Shown here: one piece after another, positions 1 through 9,246 of the stretch | Numbering within the stretch: the stretch's first letter is position 1 | Layout of the letters: each line of letters starts with the position of its first letter | Assembly: GCF_043195195.1 (NCBI RefSeq) | Contig: NZ_JBAFWT010000030.1 | Span: 1 to 64,000, forward strand | DNA: 64,000 bases | Direction: 5' to 3' | From: NCEH01 sp043195195 | Lineage (GTDB): Bacteria > Pseudomonadota > Alphaproteobacteria > Rhizobiales > Xanthobacteraceae | Translations under genes and position numbers: made by a program | Notes under the pieces: generated by a model | Told to the model about the DNA's origin: nothing | Database searches by the model: none | Seen by the model: the letters and a program-made list of their open reading frames with translations, nothing else

Positions 1-3000
1 CCTTATACATTCACCTATACACTCGATGATGGTCACGGTCTCACCTCGATCAACACGGTGAATGGTACCATCGTCGCGGCGAACGATGCGCCCTCCGCGC
101 CAAACGCGACTTTCGAAATCGATGAAGACAATGACTGGTCGCTGAGCCTGGCAACGCGCGACGTGGATGGTGACGCTGTCACGCTCACCAAGATCGATGG
201 CATTGCGTGGGCCACCAATGTCCCCCAGTTTGCCATCACGGGCGGAGTCCTGACCCGCAGCGGCGCGGACAAGATCGTCTTCACGCCCAATGCCGACTTC
301 AGCGGCGACGTTACCTTCACCTATACCATGGACGATGCCCGCGGCCTTCCGAGCACCGGAACCGTGGCCGGCAAGGTCCTTGCCGTCAACGACCTGCCGG
401 CCGCCCCTGACCTCGGTTTTACCGTCGATGAGGATGTGTCTGCGCTCATCAGCCTCCCGCTCAGCGACGTCGACGGGGACAGCGTCAGCATTGTCGCGAT
501 CGACGGCATGGAATGGCCCGCCGTCGGGACCGGGATTGCAGTGGCCGGCGGAACAGTTTCGCGCAATGCCGCTGGAAACCTAGTGTTCACGCCGGATGCC
601 GACTTCAATGGCACGGTTTCCTTCTCCTACCAGATCAGCGATGGGGCCGGTGGCGTAGCGACCGGCCGGATCGACGGGACCGTGCGTTCGGTCAACGACC
701 TGCCGGTGCTCGCGGACGATGCAGGGGTGACGACCGAAGACACAGCGGCGCGCATCGACGTCGTCGCCAACGATATCGATGGCGATGGCGACCAGTTGAG
801 CATCGTCGCGATCGACGGGATCGCCGTTCACGCGCCGGTTGGCAATGCGGAGCAGATGGCGGTCGCGCACGGCAGGGTCAGCCTGAATGCAGATGGTACC
901 CTGACGTTTACGCCCGATGCGAATTTCAACGGGACGACCAGCTTCACTTACACTTTGAGCGACGGGCGCGGCGGCACCAGCACCGCGCGCGTCCATGTGG
1001 ACGTCGCTTCGGTGGACGATGCCCCGGTGGCGACGGCGGACAGTTTCACCGTGTCCGAGGATCTCGCCGCCCGGATCGACGTAAGCGCCAACGACATGGA
1101 GCCTGATGGGGAGGCGCTACGGATTGTGAGCGTGAACGGCCACGCCATCTCGGCCTTCAGCGGACCGGTGGAGGTGGCGAACGGCGCCGTCTCCATGGAC
1201 GCGGGTGGCGTACTGACCTTCACGCCACTGCCCAATTTCAACGGGCCGATCTCTTTCACCTACGAGGTCGCCGATACCATGGGCAATGTCGTGTCCGGCA
1301 TGGTCTCGGGCACCGTGGTCGCGGTGAATGACGCGCCGGTTGCGAAGCTCGATACCGGGGAGACGATGGAAGACACGCCCGTCGTCATCGACGTGCGTGT
1401 CAATGATACGGACACCGAGGGTGATGCGCTGACGGTCACCACGATCGACGGCGTGGTGCTCGCGGACGGCGGGGTTAAGGTCGTCGGTGGCACGGTAACC
1501 CTCGGCACCGATGGGAAACTTCTGTTTACCCCCGACACGAATTTCAATGGCACGAGCACGTTCGATTATTCGGTCAGCGATGGCGCGGCCATCGGAGGGG
1601 CGCGCGTCACCGTCCAGGTGGCCCCGGCAAACGACGGCCCGGTCGTCTCCCCGTCGCATTTCATCATCGGCGAGGATGACGCGGTCGAACTGGACCTCTT
1701 GTCCTCGGCCGTCGATCCCGAAGGTGACAGCCTTACCGTTACCCAGATTGATGGGATAGACCTCCCCGCATCGGGCGTGTCCTTCGCCGTCAAGATTGAT
1801 GGCGGCACGGTTTCCCGCACGCCGGGCGGCACGTTTCTCTTCACCCCCGACGCCGACTTCAATGGACCTGTCACCATCGCCTACACCGTCCGGGAAAGCC
1901 ATGGACGTACCGCCGTCGGTCAGGTGTCAGGCAATGTGACAGCCGTGAACGACGCTCCGGTCGCCCCTGTCCTCGCATCTTTCTCAACGACCGAAGACAC
2001 CGGCAAAGTGATTTCGGCACCCCACTCGGACGTGGACGGCGACACCGTCGCGGTCTCGCAGGTCGACGGTCAGGGCTGGCCCGCGAACGGGGAAGGGATC
2101 CAGGTTGCGGGCGGTGTCGTCACGCTGAACCCGGCGGGCAACCTCGTCTTCACGCCCGATGCGAACTTCAACGGGCCGATCTCCTTCGCCTACACCTTGA
2201 GCGACGGCCACGGCGGCACCGCGACGGGTCGGATAACCGGCACCGTGACCGCCGTGAACGACGCCCCTGCCCCGGCAGACGACTCGATTGTGGTGGCGGA
2301 AGATACGAGCTTCACCATCGATGTTCGTATCAACGATTCCGATATCGAGGCTGACACCCTGCGCGTCGTGGCGATCGACGGGATCAAATTCGGCAGTGCG
2401 GAAAATCAGGAAGACGATGCCGCCGTTCCAGGCGCTACAGTCCAGGGTCCCTCCATAAAGGCCACCCATGGCACCGTCACCTTGCTCGACGACGGCACCT
2501 TGTCCTTCACCCCGGATGCCGACTTCAACGGCGAGACCAGCTTCACCTACACGGTCTCCGACGGCAACGGTGGAACCCGGTCGGCAACCGTCCATGTGAC
2601 CGTGACGCCGGTGAACGACGCACCGATTGCGGCAAACGACAGGTTCTCCGTTGCCGAGGATGGCACGGCCCGGTTCGACCTGCTGGCCAACGACAGTGAC
2701 AGGGATCGCGACAGCCTGCTGGTGACGCAGATCAACGGAACGGATTTTCCGGCCGACGGCACCGCGCTGGTCTTCGCCGAAGGCACTTTTGCCCGTGGCA
2801 GCGACGGCCTGATTGTCTTCACGTCCACCGTCAACTTCAACGGGCCGGTCTCCTTCACCTACACGCTCAGCGACAGCCAGGGGGCAACAGCCACGGGCAC
2901 GGTCGAAGGGACGATCATCCCGGTGAACGATACGCCCCGTGCCCCGGACTACAACTTTGCTGTCAGCGAGGACACAAGCCTCACCCTCAAGGTGCCGCAC

Positions 3001-5301
3001 GTGGACATTGACGGAGATACCCTCACGGTCTCGGCAATCGACGGCAAGGCCTGGCCGGCGGATGGAACGGGTATTGCTGTATTGGGGGGCGTGGTCATCC
3101 TCGACGATGCCGGCGAGGTGGTATTCACACCCAGAGCCGATTTCAACGGAACCGTCTCCTTCACCTACGCGCTCAGCGATGGCCAGGGCGGCACGGCCAT
3201 CGGCCACATGGACGGCACAGTGACCGCCATCAATGACGGGCCGTCCCCGGCCGACGACAGCTTCACCGTTGCCGAGGACGGCAGCGTGATGCTGGACCTG
3301 CTGGCCAACGATGTCGACGTCGACGGCGACAGCCTTTCGCTTGTTGAGATCAACGGTATCGCCTTCGCGGTCGGAACGTCCGTCGCGATCGACGGCGGTA
3401 CGCTGAGCCGGGCCGGAGACGGGAGGGTGGTGTTCACGGCGGCGGCCGATTTCAACGGCGACATCGCCTTCACCTACACCGCCGTCGATGGTCGGGGGGG
3501 CCGCACATTTGGCCGCGCCACCGGAACGGTGACGCCGGTCAACGACGTGCCGGTGGCAACAGATGTCACCTTCGCCGGCCGGGAGGACCGGGAGGCCATC
3601 ATTGATCTGCGCGAGGGGGCGGTGGACCGCGACGGCGATGCGCTCAAGGTGACGCGGATCAACGGCGTCGCGATATCATCGGGCGCCCCCCTGCAGGCTG
3701 CGGGCGGAAGTCTCACGCTCGCGGAAGATGGCACCCTGCGCTTCACACCCGCGAAGGATTTCAACGGCGACGCGAGCTTCACTTTCACCCTCTCCGATCC
3801 CAGCGGCGCCGAGACCACGGGCCGCGCAGTCGGAAGCATCGCGGCCGTAAACGACATCCCCGTCTCCGTCGACACAGGCTTCACCGTTGAGGCGGGCACC
3901 AAGTCCCAGCGCATAGAGGTCGGTGCCGGCGGCAAGGATGCCGATGGCGACACGATCCGCATCGCCCAGATCGATGGCAAGGCCATCGCCGCGGGCACGT
4001 CCGTTGCGGTCGCGGGAGGCACGGTCTCCCTTACGGCTGACGGAAACCTGCTCTTCACTCCCCTTGCCACCTTCTCCGGCCAGACCCGCTTCTCCTACAT
4101 GCTCTCCGACGACCAGGGAGGAACCAGCACCGCCGTGCTTTCGGGTCAGGTGAAGGCGGTCGAAGCCTGGGCGAACTTCGGTAGGGAGCTCGATAAGGTG
4201 CTGAACGAATTCGGCCTCGCAAAGCCGAATGACCTCAACGACCTGCTCGCCGCCGCCAGCTTCCTCGCACCGGGGGCGGTTTCAGCCGCCGGCGCCGGGA
4301 CCGCTGGCATGGGCGGCTATCACGCCGCAGCGGGATACGACCTCGACCTGACGACCGCGACGCCGGATGTCGACCTTCTTACCGACGCGCTCGCCACTCT
4401 GATCAACGGAAAGACCTATTTCAACACGCCGGCCCCTCTGTCCGCAGACGGCGCGGGTGCCTACAAGAGCGCGGACGACCAGAGCCTGCTGTTTCAGATC
4501 TATCTGAAGAGCGACATGGTCATCGACCTCGATCAGGGGGAAACCGCGACGGCTTATGCCGGCACGGCCTCGGCTCAGAATGCTTGGTCGAAGGCATTTG
4601 CCCAAAAGGTCCTGAACGCGGATATTTCCGCCGATGAAGTCACATCGTTCGATCACCAGTCCCAGGCCAAGCTGATAGAGGCCATCGTCGAAAAAGACGC
4701 GGCGCTTTCCGTCAAGCTGGACGGAATTCAGACTTCCGCTTCGAAGTCCGTCCTCGCCAACCCCTACGGGGCGGAATTTGTCTCGGCCGACGGCACCAGC
4801 GCCGTCGAGGTGGCCCGTTCTGTAGCCATCGCTGAAACGGCCGCCGCCGCGGACGATCAGACCGCAATGGTCCGCATGCGCCAGTCTGGCACCAAGGATC
4901 TATCGGTCATGTTCTACAAGGTGGACGATCTCTCCGGGACCGTCGGCGGTTTCAAACCCGGCGAGGCCGGATACGATGCGGCCAGCACCGCCCACGCCTA
5001 CAAGACCGACACCGGAATGACATGGGTTTCGGGAGGGGGCTACGGAAAGTATTCCGAAGCCAATCTCACCGATGTCGACGCGGGTGACCTCATCGCAATG
5101 AAGTTGTCCAATGGAGAGACGACGTTCTACGCCTTCGCCAATGGCAATGAGGTGGTGAACGACGCCCATGTCGCCCATCTCTGGAGCTACGGGCTCAACA
5201 CTTGGGGATGGGAGGATCTGTACGGCGGCGGCGACACCGACTTCAACGACCTCGTCGTGAAGCTGGATTTCCTCCCGACCGCGCACGACCAGGTTCTGTG
5301 A
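1..5301 (+). CDS. Giant tandem-repeat (cadherin/VCBS-like) surface protein with C-terminal DUF4114-type domain, 5' end outside window
   Basis: The reading frame is open from base 1, so the start lies upstream; 1766 codons are visible. Thirteen complete repeats of roughly 100 residues follow the tail of another. Each has an acidic VDEDT-like start, a D(V/I)DGD motif, a KIDG/AIDG motif, a (N/D)FNG turn followed by SFTYT, and a VNDAP linker. This is the tandem-95/cadherin-like arrangement of large bacterial adhesins, and the Asp-rich motifs suggest calcium binding. After the repeats comes about 390 residues of different composition ending in WGWEDLYGGGDTDFNDLVVK, which matches the DUF4114 signature. 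Such proteins are usually exported by type I systems or anchored at the surface, but no exporter is in the window. The exact function, adhesion or biofilm, is inferred from architecture. Confidence 0.85.
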   Translation, partial: PYTFTYTLDDGHGLTSINTVNGTIVAANDAPSAPNATFEIDEDNDWSLSLATRDVDGDAVTLTKIDGIAWATNVPQFAITGGVLTRSGADKIVFTPNADFSGDVTFTYTMDDARGLPSTGTVAGKVLAVNDLPAAPDLGFTVDEDVSALISLPLSDVDGDSVSIVAIDGMEWPAVGTGIAVAGGTVSRNAAGNLVFTPDADFNGTVSFSYQISDGAGGVATGRIDGTVRSVNDLPVLADDAGVTTEDTAARIDVVANDIDGDGDQLSIVAIDGIAVHAPVGNAEQMAVAHGRVSLNADGTLTFTPDANFNGTTSFTYTLSDGRGGTSTARVHVDVASVDDAPVATADSFTVSEDLAARIDVSANDMEPDGEALRIVSVNGHAISAFSGPVEVANGAVSMDAGGVLTFTPLPNFNGPISFTYEVADTMGNVVSGMVSGTVVAVNDAPVAKLDTGETMEDTPVVIDVRVNDTDTEGDALTVTTIDGVVLADGGVKVVGGTVTLGTDGKLLFTPDTNFNGTSTFDYSVSDGAAIGGARVTVQVAPANDGPVVSPSHFIIGEDDAVELDLLSSAVDPEGDSLTVTQIDGIDLPASGVSFAVKIDGGTVSRTPGGTFLFTPDADFNGPVTIAYTVRESHGRTAVGQVSGNVTAVNDAPVAPVLASFSTTEDTGKVISAPHSDVDGDTVAVSQVDGQGWPANGEGIQVAGGVVTLNPAGNLVFTPDANFNGPISFAYTLSDGHGGTATGRITGTVTAVNDAPAPADDSIVVAEDTSFTIDVRINDSDIEADTLRVVAIDGIKFGSAENQEDDAAVPGATVQGPSIKATHGTVTLLDDGTLSFTPDADFNGETSFTYTVSDGNGGTRSATVHVTVTPVNDAPIAANDRFSVAEDGTARFDLLANDSDRDRDSLLVTQINGTDFPADGTALVFAEGTFARGSDGLIVFTSTVNFNGPVSFTYTLSDSQGATATGTVEGTIIPVNDTPRAPDYNFAVSEDTSLTLKVPHVDIDGDTLTVSAIDGKAWPADGTGIAVLGGVVILDDAGEVVFTPRADFNGTVSFTYALSDGQGGTAIGHMDGTVTAINDGPSPADDSFTVAEDGSVMLDLLANDVDVDGDSLSLVEINGIAFAVGTSVAIDGGTLSRAGDGRVVFTAAADFNGDIAFTYTAVDGRGGRTFGRATGTVTPVNDVPVATDVTFAGREDREAIIDLREGAVDRDGDALKVTRINGVAISSGAPLQAAGGSLTLAEDGTLRFTPAKDFNGDASFTFTLSDPSGAETTGRAVGSIAAVNDIPVSVDTGFTVEAGTKSQRIEVGAGGKDADGDTIRIAQIDGKAIAAGTSVAVAGGTVSLTADGNLLFTPLATFSGQTRFSYMLSDDQGGTSTAVLSGQVKAVEAWANFGRELDKVLNEFGLAKPNDLNDLLAAASFLAPGAVSAAGAGTAGMGGYHAAAGYDLDLTTATPDVDLLTDALATLINGKTYFNTPAPLSADGAGAYKSADDQSLLFQIYLKSDMVIDLDQGETATAYAGTASAQNAWSKAFAQKVLNADISADEVTSFDHQSQAKLIEAIVEKDAALSVKLDGIQTSASKSVLANPYGAEFVSADGTSAVEVARSVAIAETAAAADDQTAMVRMRQSGTKDLSVMFYKVDDLSGTVGGFKPGEAGYDAASTAHAYKTDTGMTWVSGGGYGKYSEANLTDVDAGDLIAMKLSNGETTFYAFANGNEVVNDAHVAHLWSYGLNTWGWEDLYGGGDTDFNDLVVKLDFLPTAHDQVL

Positions 5302-5306
5302 CCGCA

Positions 5307-5344
5307 GCGCGGGGCGGGCGAACCTGTGGTTTTACGCCCCGCGC
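5307..5344 (+). terminator. Stem-loop after the giant repeat protein gene
   Basis: A perfect 10-bp GC-rich inverted repeat (5307-5316 with 5335-5344, 18-nt loop) begins five bases after the stop codon. There is no T-run after it, so it may be a weak intrinsic terminator or an mRNA 3'-end stabiliser. Confidence 0.5.
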
Positions 5345-5509
5345 ATCAGCACCCGGAACTGGCGCGGTTTCTGCAACGGATCGGCGACCCGCGCGAATTG
5401 CGGGTTCGTGGCGGCGCATTTCTTCGGCACATACGCTGAAAATGCCTCTGCACGCGGTTGAACTTCCGGCGATCCCTCGGATCCCCGGCGGAAATGCGGA
5501 GGCGCGGAC

Positions 5510-5734
5510 ATGCCGCTCTACAGCTTTCATTGTGGCCAATGCGACAAGGATGTCGAATTGCTGATTGGATTTTCCGACACGCCCGTGTGCCCGGCGTGCG
5601 GCAGCACCAACATGCAGCGCCTGATGTCGCGGGTCGCGCCCGAGGGCAAAAGCGCCGGCATCGTCAAGTCCGCCCGCGCCCAGGCGGCACGCGAGGGCCA
5701 CCTCAGCAATTTCAGCCGGTCCGAGCGTCGCTAG
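5510..5734 (+). CDS. FmdB-family zinc ribbon protein
   Basis: This 74-residue protein starts MPLYSFHCGQCD and has two CxxC pairs (C8/C11 and C27/C30) with a G-S-T-N following, the pattern of the FmdB/CxxC_CXXC_SSSS zinc-ribbon family. One zinc ion should be bound by the four cysteines. Members are called putative regulatory proteins, but the molecular role is poorly known. The C-terminal 35 residues are basic and Ala/Ser-rich. A GGAGG-like stretch (ggaggcgcgg) precedes the ATG. It stands alone between the giant repeat gene and a convergent SDR gene. Confidence 0.85.
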   Translation: MPLYSFHCGQCDKDVELLIGFSDTPVCPACGSTNMQRLMSRVAPEGKSAGIVKSARAQAAREGHLSNFSRSERR

Positions 5735-5818
5735 AGCCCGCGCCCAGGCGAAGGCCGACGGCGATCGGTATGCGCCGCGCGTGAAGCGGGTTCGTCTGCG
5801 TAGACAGCGTTCGCCGGC

Positions 5819-6643
5819 TCATCCAGCGAGGAAACCGCCATCGGCGGCAAGCACGTGGCCGACGATGTAGCTTGCCTCAGCCGAAAGCAGCCAGACGACC
5901 GCCGCGGCCACTTCGTCCGGATGGCCCATGCGCCGGAGCGGCAAGTTGCCAGCGACGGTGCGCATGTCGGCGATGCCGGAGGACAGCATCATGTCCGTGA
6001 CGACGCGCCCTGGGGCGACCGCATTGATCCGCACGCCTTGCGGGGCATATTCCATCGCCGCCGCGCGCGTCAGCGCGATGGCCGCGGCCTTGGAGGCGCC
6101 GTAGAGCGACAGGCCGGGATTGGGGTTGCGCATCCCGCTGACGCTGGTGTTGTTGACGATCGCTCCGCCACCCGAGGCGATCAGCGCGGGGATTTCATGA
6201 CGCATGGCATGAAAGACCGCGCGCACATTGGTGTCGAAGACCTGCCCATAAACACCATCCGTTTGGACCGCCAGCGGCGCCCGGCGCTCCTGGAACCCGG
6301 CATTATTGAAGACGACGTTGAGACGGCCGAAGCGGGTCATCGTCTGCGCCACGAGGTCAGCCAGATGTGCCTCGCAGGTGACGTCGGCTGTGACGAACAC
6401 GCCTTTCGTGCCCGTGCGGCACAGAGCCTCGGCGACCTCCTCGCCGAGCGCCTGTCGCCGTCCCGAGATGACCACGGCCGCCGCCCCTTCCTCGGCCATG
6501 CGGAGCGCCGTTGCACGACCGATCCCGCTGGTCGCGCCGACCACGAGACAGATCTTCCCGGCGAGCCGACGTGCCGGCGTGTAGCAAGGAGACGGGCCCG
6601 CCAGTTCGGCGATGGAAGGCGCTGTCATCTCTGTGGACATCAT
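5819..6643 (-). CDS. SDR family NAD(P)-dependent oxidoreductase
   Basis: A 274-residue classical short-chain dehydrogenase. The cofactor motif is VVGATSGIGRA near residue 35, NNAG follows at about 110, and the catalytic Ser and YxxxK (LYGASKAAA) lie near 165-180. The C-terminal VAPGRVVTDM and ADGGF elements are typical. I start it at 6643 because GAGGAG sits eight bases upstream and the ATG overlaps the TGA of the MarR-GNAT gene (ATGA), so translation is probably coupled. The substrate cannot be told. The pairing suggests that the upstream regulator/acetyltransferase and this oxidoreductase act on the same small molecule. Confidence 0.9.
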   Translation of the reverse strand: MMSTEMTAPSIAELAGPSPCYTPARRLAGKICLVVGATSGIGRATALRMAEEGAAAVVISGRRQALGEEVAEALCRTGTKGVFVTADVTCEAHLADLVAQTMTRFGRLNVVFNNAGFQERRAPLAVQTDGVYGQVFDTNVRAVFHAMRHEIPALIASGGGAIVNNTSVSGMRNPNPGLSLYGASKAAAIALTRAAAMEYAPQGVRINAVAPGRVVTDMMLSSGIADMRTVAGNLPLRRMGHPDEVAAAVVWLLSAEASYIVGHVLAADGGFLAG

Positions 6644-7584
6644 GGCCGTCTCCTCACAAAGCGCTGTTCGAGCACCTCCTTGCCCCACTGGCTGCCGAGA
6701 CGCTCCTCAACCAGCGCGAAGCCATTCTTTTCATAGAGATCACGTGCAGCATGAAGGCCGGCGAAGGTCCACAGATGGGTCTCGGCGAAGCGTTGCCCGT
6801 CCGAAAAGTCGAGCGCGGTCTCAAGCAGCCGCCGCCCCACGCCCGTGCCTCGCATCTCATCGTCGACGATGAACCAGCGCAGGTGCGCGATCCCCGGGCC
6901 CAAATCCTCACCGTCGATGGCGATCGAGCCAACAATTCGTTCGTCGCGAAGGGCAACCCAGATCCCGTTAACCGGCGAGTCGAGATGGTCACAGAAGGCC
7001 GCGAGGCCACCGGCGACGACGGTTTCAAAGCGCCTGCCGAAGCCGGCTTCCCGCGCATAATAGAGCGCGTGCATCTCGGAGATGCGGGCCACGAGGCCAA
7101 GCCGGTAGCCGGCGAGGATTTCGGTCTGCGGAGCCGTCCTTGGGGCGGCCAGCTTTGCAGCCAGCGCATCGGCATAGAGGCACAGGCCATTAAGGACGGT
7201 GCGGTGGTGTTCGGAAGGAAGCTGTTCCAGCGCGCCCGCGACCTGTGCGCGAGCAAAGGCATGGATTGCGGCGACGCGCTTGCGTCCGTCCGGGCTCAGG
7301 GCGAGCTTCTTGGTGCGCGCATCCTCCTCGTCCGGCTCCTCCAGGACATCGCCTGAGATGACGAGCTTACGCAGCAGCCGGCTGATACTCGACTTTTCAA
7401 GGTGGAGAATCCCGCCGAGATCGCGCGCCGAGATCCCCTCGCTGGCGTCGATTTCGATCAGGGCATGGACGGCGGAAGGCGGCAGGTCGGTCCCAGCGAA
7501 AGTGCCCCCCATGAAGCCGAGTTCTCGGACAAGCTGCCGAGATGCTGCGCGGATTTGGTCGACGGTGGAATGCGTTATTGACAT
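6640..7584 (-). CDS. MarR-type regulator fused to GNAT N-acetyltransferase
   Basis: The 314-residue product has an N-terminal MarR winged helix (residues 1-145, recognition region EKSSISRLLRKL, wing with EEDARTKK) and a C-terminal GNAT domain (about 155-310) with the acetyl-CoA loop MRGTGVGRRLLETALDF. This fusion is a known family in proteobacteria, where the regulator half may sense the same ligand that the enzyme half modifies. A start at 7584 (MSITHSTVD) fits the MarR domain; the frame stays open a further 78 bases without homologous sequence. The 23-nt inverted repeat just upstream is a candidate autoregulatory operator. The stop overlaps the start of the SDR gene. Confidence 0.9.
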   Translation of the reverse strand: MSITHSTVDQIRAASRQLVRELGFMGGTFAGTDLPPSAVHALIEIDASEGISARDLGGILHLEKSSISRLLRKLVISGDVLEEPDEEDARTKKLALSPDGRKRVAAIHAFARAQVAGALEQLPSEHHRTVLNGLCLYADALAAKLAAPRTAPQTEILAGYRLGLVARISEMHALYYAREAGFGRRFETVVAGGLAAFCDHLDSPVNGIWVALRDERIVGSIAIDGEDLGPGIAHLRWFIVDDEMRGTGVGRRLLETALDFSDGQRFAETHLWTFAGLHAARDLYEKNGFALVEERLGSQWGKEVLEQRFVRRRP

Positions 7585-7599
7585 CGGCGCATAAGCGCA

Positions 7600-7622
7600 A
7601 AAGGTTGTATCATACAACTTTT
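7600..7622 (-). promoter_or_regulatory. Inverted repeat, probable operator of the MarR-GNAT gene
   Basis: A near-perfect 23-nt palindrome: GTTGTAT and ATACAAC arms around a single C (7604-7618), extended outward by A/T pairs with one mismatch. It lies 16-38 bases before the start codon, where a MarR dimer would block transcription. Binding by this MarR protein is inferred. Confidence 0.7.
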
Positions 7623-7677
7623 TAGCCTGCCCCAGAATTGTGGTCAAGCGGGTCCATGGCAAAAGACGATCCGCCTT

Positions 7678-8919
7678 CTAGCCGCGCGGACGACGGGTCT
7701 CCGTTTTCGTAAGCCCGCATCTCAGAGCATATAGGCCAAGGATCGCGGCGGCGAACCCCGAAACGGCGCCAACCCCCAGCGCCCAGCGCGGCCCGAACAT
7801 ATTCGCCACCCACCCCACGATGGGGGCGCCGATCGGCGTGCCCCCAAGCGCGATGCCGACACGTAGCGCCATCACTCGCCCCCGCATGGTGGGCTCCGTG
7901 GAAAGCTGCATCAAGCTGTTCGTTGTGTTGGTAAAAGTCAGGGCGGCAACGCCGATGACAACCAGCGCAATGGCGAATAACCAGTAGCTCGGGGCGATCG
8001 CGGCGAAGGTGCAGCCGAGCCCGAACACCCCGGCGCCAACCAGCAGCAAGCCGAACCGTGGCCTGTCACGGCCGGCGCTCAGCAGTGCGCCCACCATCGT
8101 CCCAATCGCCATGATCGATGACAGCAGCCCATATCCGCGGGCGTCGGCATGGAAGACGCCCACCGCCATGGTCGATATGAAAATCGGGAAGTTCAGGCCG
8201 AACGTCCCGATCAGGAAAAGCATGACCAGGATCGCCTTGAGGTCCGGACGTCCCCACGCGTAGCGTAGCCCTTCGACAAAGCTCCCCTTGGTGCGGGGCG
8301 CCCTCGCGTTCGGACGCAGGTCGGAGATGCGAAGGAACGCGAGCGAGATCAGCACCGCAATGAAGGAGAGGCCGTTGAGCAGGAAGGCCCAACCTGTCCC
8401 GGTGGCGGAGATGAGGATGCCGGATACGCCGGGCCCGATCATGCGCGCTGCGTTGAACGACGTCGAGTTGAGCGCCACGGCATTGTGGAGATCCTCATCC
8501 CCGACCAGTTCCGCGACGAAGGTCTGGCGCACGGGTGCATCGAAAGCCGCGGCGCTGCCGAACAGGAACGCGAAGACATAGACGTGCCAGAGCTGTACGA
8601 CGCCGGCGACGGTAAGAATCCCCAGCGCCAGCGAGAGGCCGCCCATCGTTGCCTGTGTCGCGATCAGCAGCCTGCGCTGATTGAAACGATCGGCTGCGGC
8701 GCCGGTCCAGGGCAGCAGAAGGAACTGCGGCGCGAACTGCAGCGCCATGACCAGGCCAACGGCGGAAGCGTCGTGTTGGGTGAGCTGGGTGAACACCAGC
8801 CAGTCCTGCGCCGTCCGCTGGACCCAGGTGCCGACGTTGGAGGCGAAGGCGCCGCATGCCCAGACCCGATAATTGAAGCCTCGTAGCGATCGGAAGACGC
8901 CCGCAAACGGCGCCTTCAT
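7678..8919 (-). CDS. MFS transporter (MFS_3 / enterobactin-exporter-like)
   Basis: A 413-residue major facilitator with about twelve hydrophobic segments. The N-terminus FRSLRGFNYRVWACGAFASN followed by NVGTWVQRTAQDWLV is typical of the MFS_3 group of exporters, and a basic loop with ADRFNQRRLL follows helix 2. The ATG at 8919 overlaps the TGA of the upstream small membrane protein gene (ATGA). It is the last gene of an operon that starts with the MarR gene at 10325. Drug or metabolite export is the likely role; the substrate is unknown. Confidence 0.88.
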   Translation of the reverse strand: MKAPFAGVFRSLRGFNYRVWACGAFASNVGTWVQRTAQDWLVFTQLTQHDASAVGLVMALQFAPQFLLLPWTGAAADRFNQRRLLIATQATMGGLSLALGILTVAGVVQLWHVYVFAFLFGSAAAFDAPVRQTFVAELVGDEDLHNAVALNSTSFNAARMIGPGVSGILISATGTGWAFLLNGLSFIAVLISLAFLRISDLRPNARAPRTKGSFVEGLRYAWGRPDLKAILVMLFLIGTFGLNFPIFISTMAVGVFHADARGYGLLSSIMAIGTMVGALLSAGRDRPRFGLLLVGAGVFGLGCTFAAIAPSYWLFAIALVVIGVAALTFTNTTNSLMQLSTEPTMRGRVMALRVGIALGGTPIGAPIVGWVANMFGPRWALGVGAVSGFAAAILGLYALRCGLTKTETRRPRG

Positions 8920-9245
8920 GGGTGCTCCGGCTGATTCCCGCCATGGAAGCGGCCGAAGTGCCGGGCGCAGAAAAGCGCGATCAGGAGCGCACCGGCGCCG
9001 CATGCAAGGACGTCGGCCGTGTTCCTCAATCCGAAATCGCCGACGCGGCAGACGAGGACATAGCCGACGACGATATTGAAAGAGCCCCAGAGCACATTGA
9101 CGGCCGACGAGGAAAGTCCTTGGCCTGGCGGCTTGGCGAACGGGCTCTGGAACGGCCTGCCCATCATGCCGCTGGCGAAATGGGGGACCGCGTTCGCCAG
9201 AAAGGCGCCGCCGAAGAAGTAGGACAGGAGAGAAAACCAAGGCAT
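8916..9245 (-). CDS. Small conserved membrane protein
   Basis: A 109-residue protein with about three hydrophobic segments (residues 4-25, 48-65, 75-95). The opening MPWFSLLSYFFGGAFLANAV with HFASG after it looks like that of a conserved but uncharacterised inner-membrane family. GGAG lies nine bases upstream of the ATG. The start is one base after the stop of the isochorismatase-like gene, and its own stop overlaps the MFS start, so all three are probably translated as a unit. It may be an accessory subunit of the transporter. Confidence 0.75.
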   Translation of the reverse strand: MPWFSLLSYFFGGAFLANAVPHFASGMMGRPFQSPFAKPPGQGLSSSAVNVLWGSFNIVVGYVLVCRVGDFGLRNTADVLACGAGALLIALFCARHFGRFHGGNQPEHP

Positions 9246-9246
9246 G

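Noticed and set aside
1984..3207. Long open frame on the minus strand inside the giant repeat gene
   Set aside because: It is an antisense shadow of repetitive GC-rich coding sequence and has no independent protein character.
58..5301. Start of the giant gene at base 58 (GTG)
   Set aside because: The frame is open from base 1 with repeat-family residues before it, so the true start is upstream of the window.
1..5301. Repeats as a CRISPR array
   Set aside because: Period is about 300 bases and keeps an open frame; it is a protein repeat.
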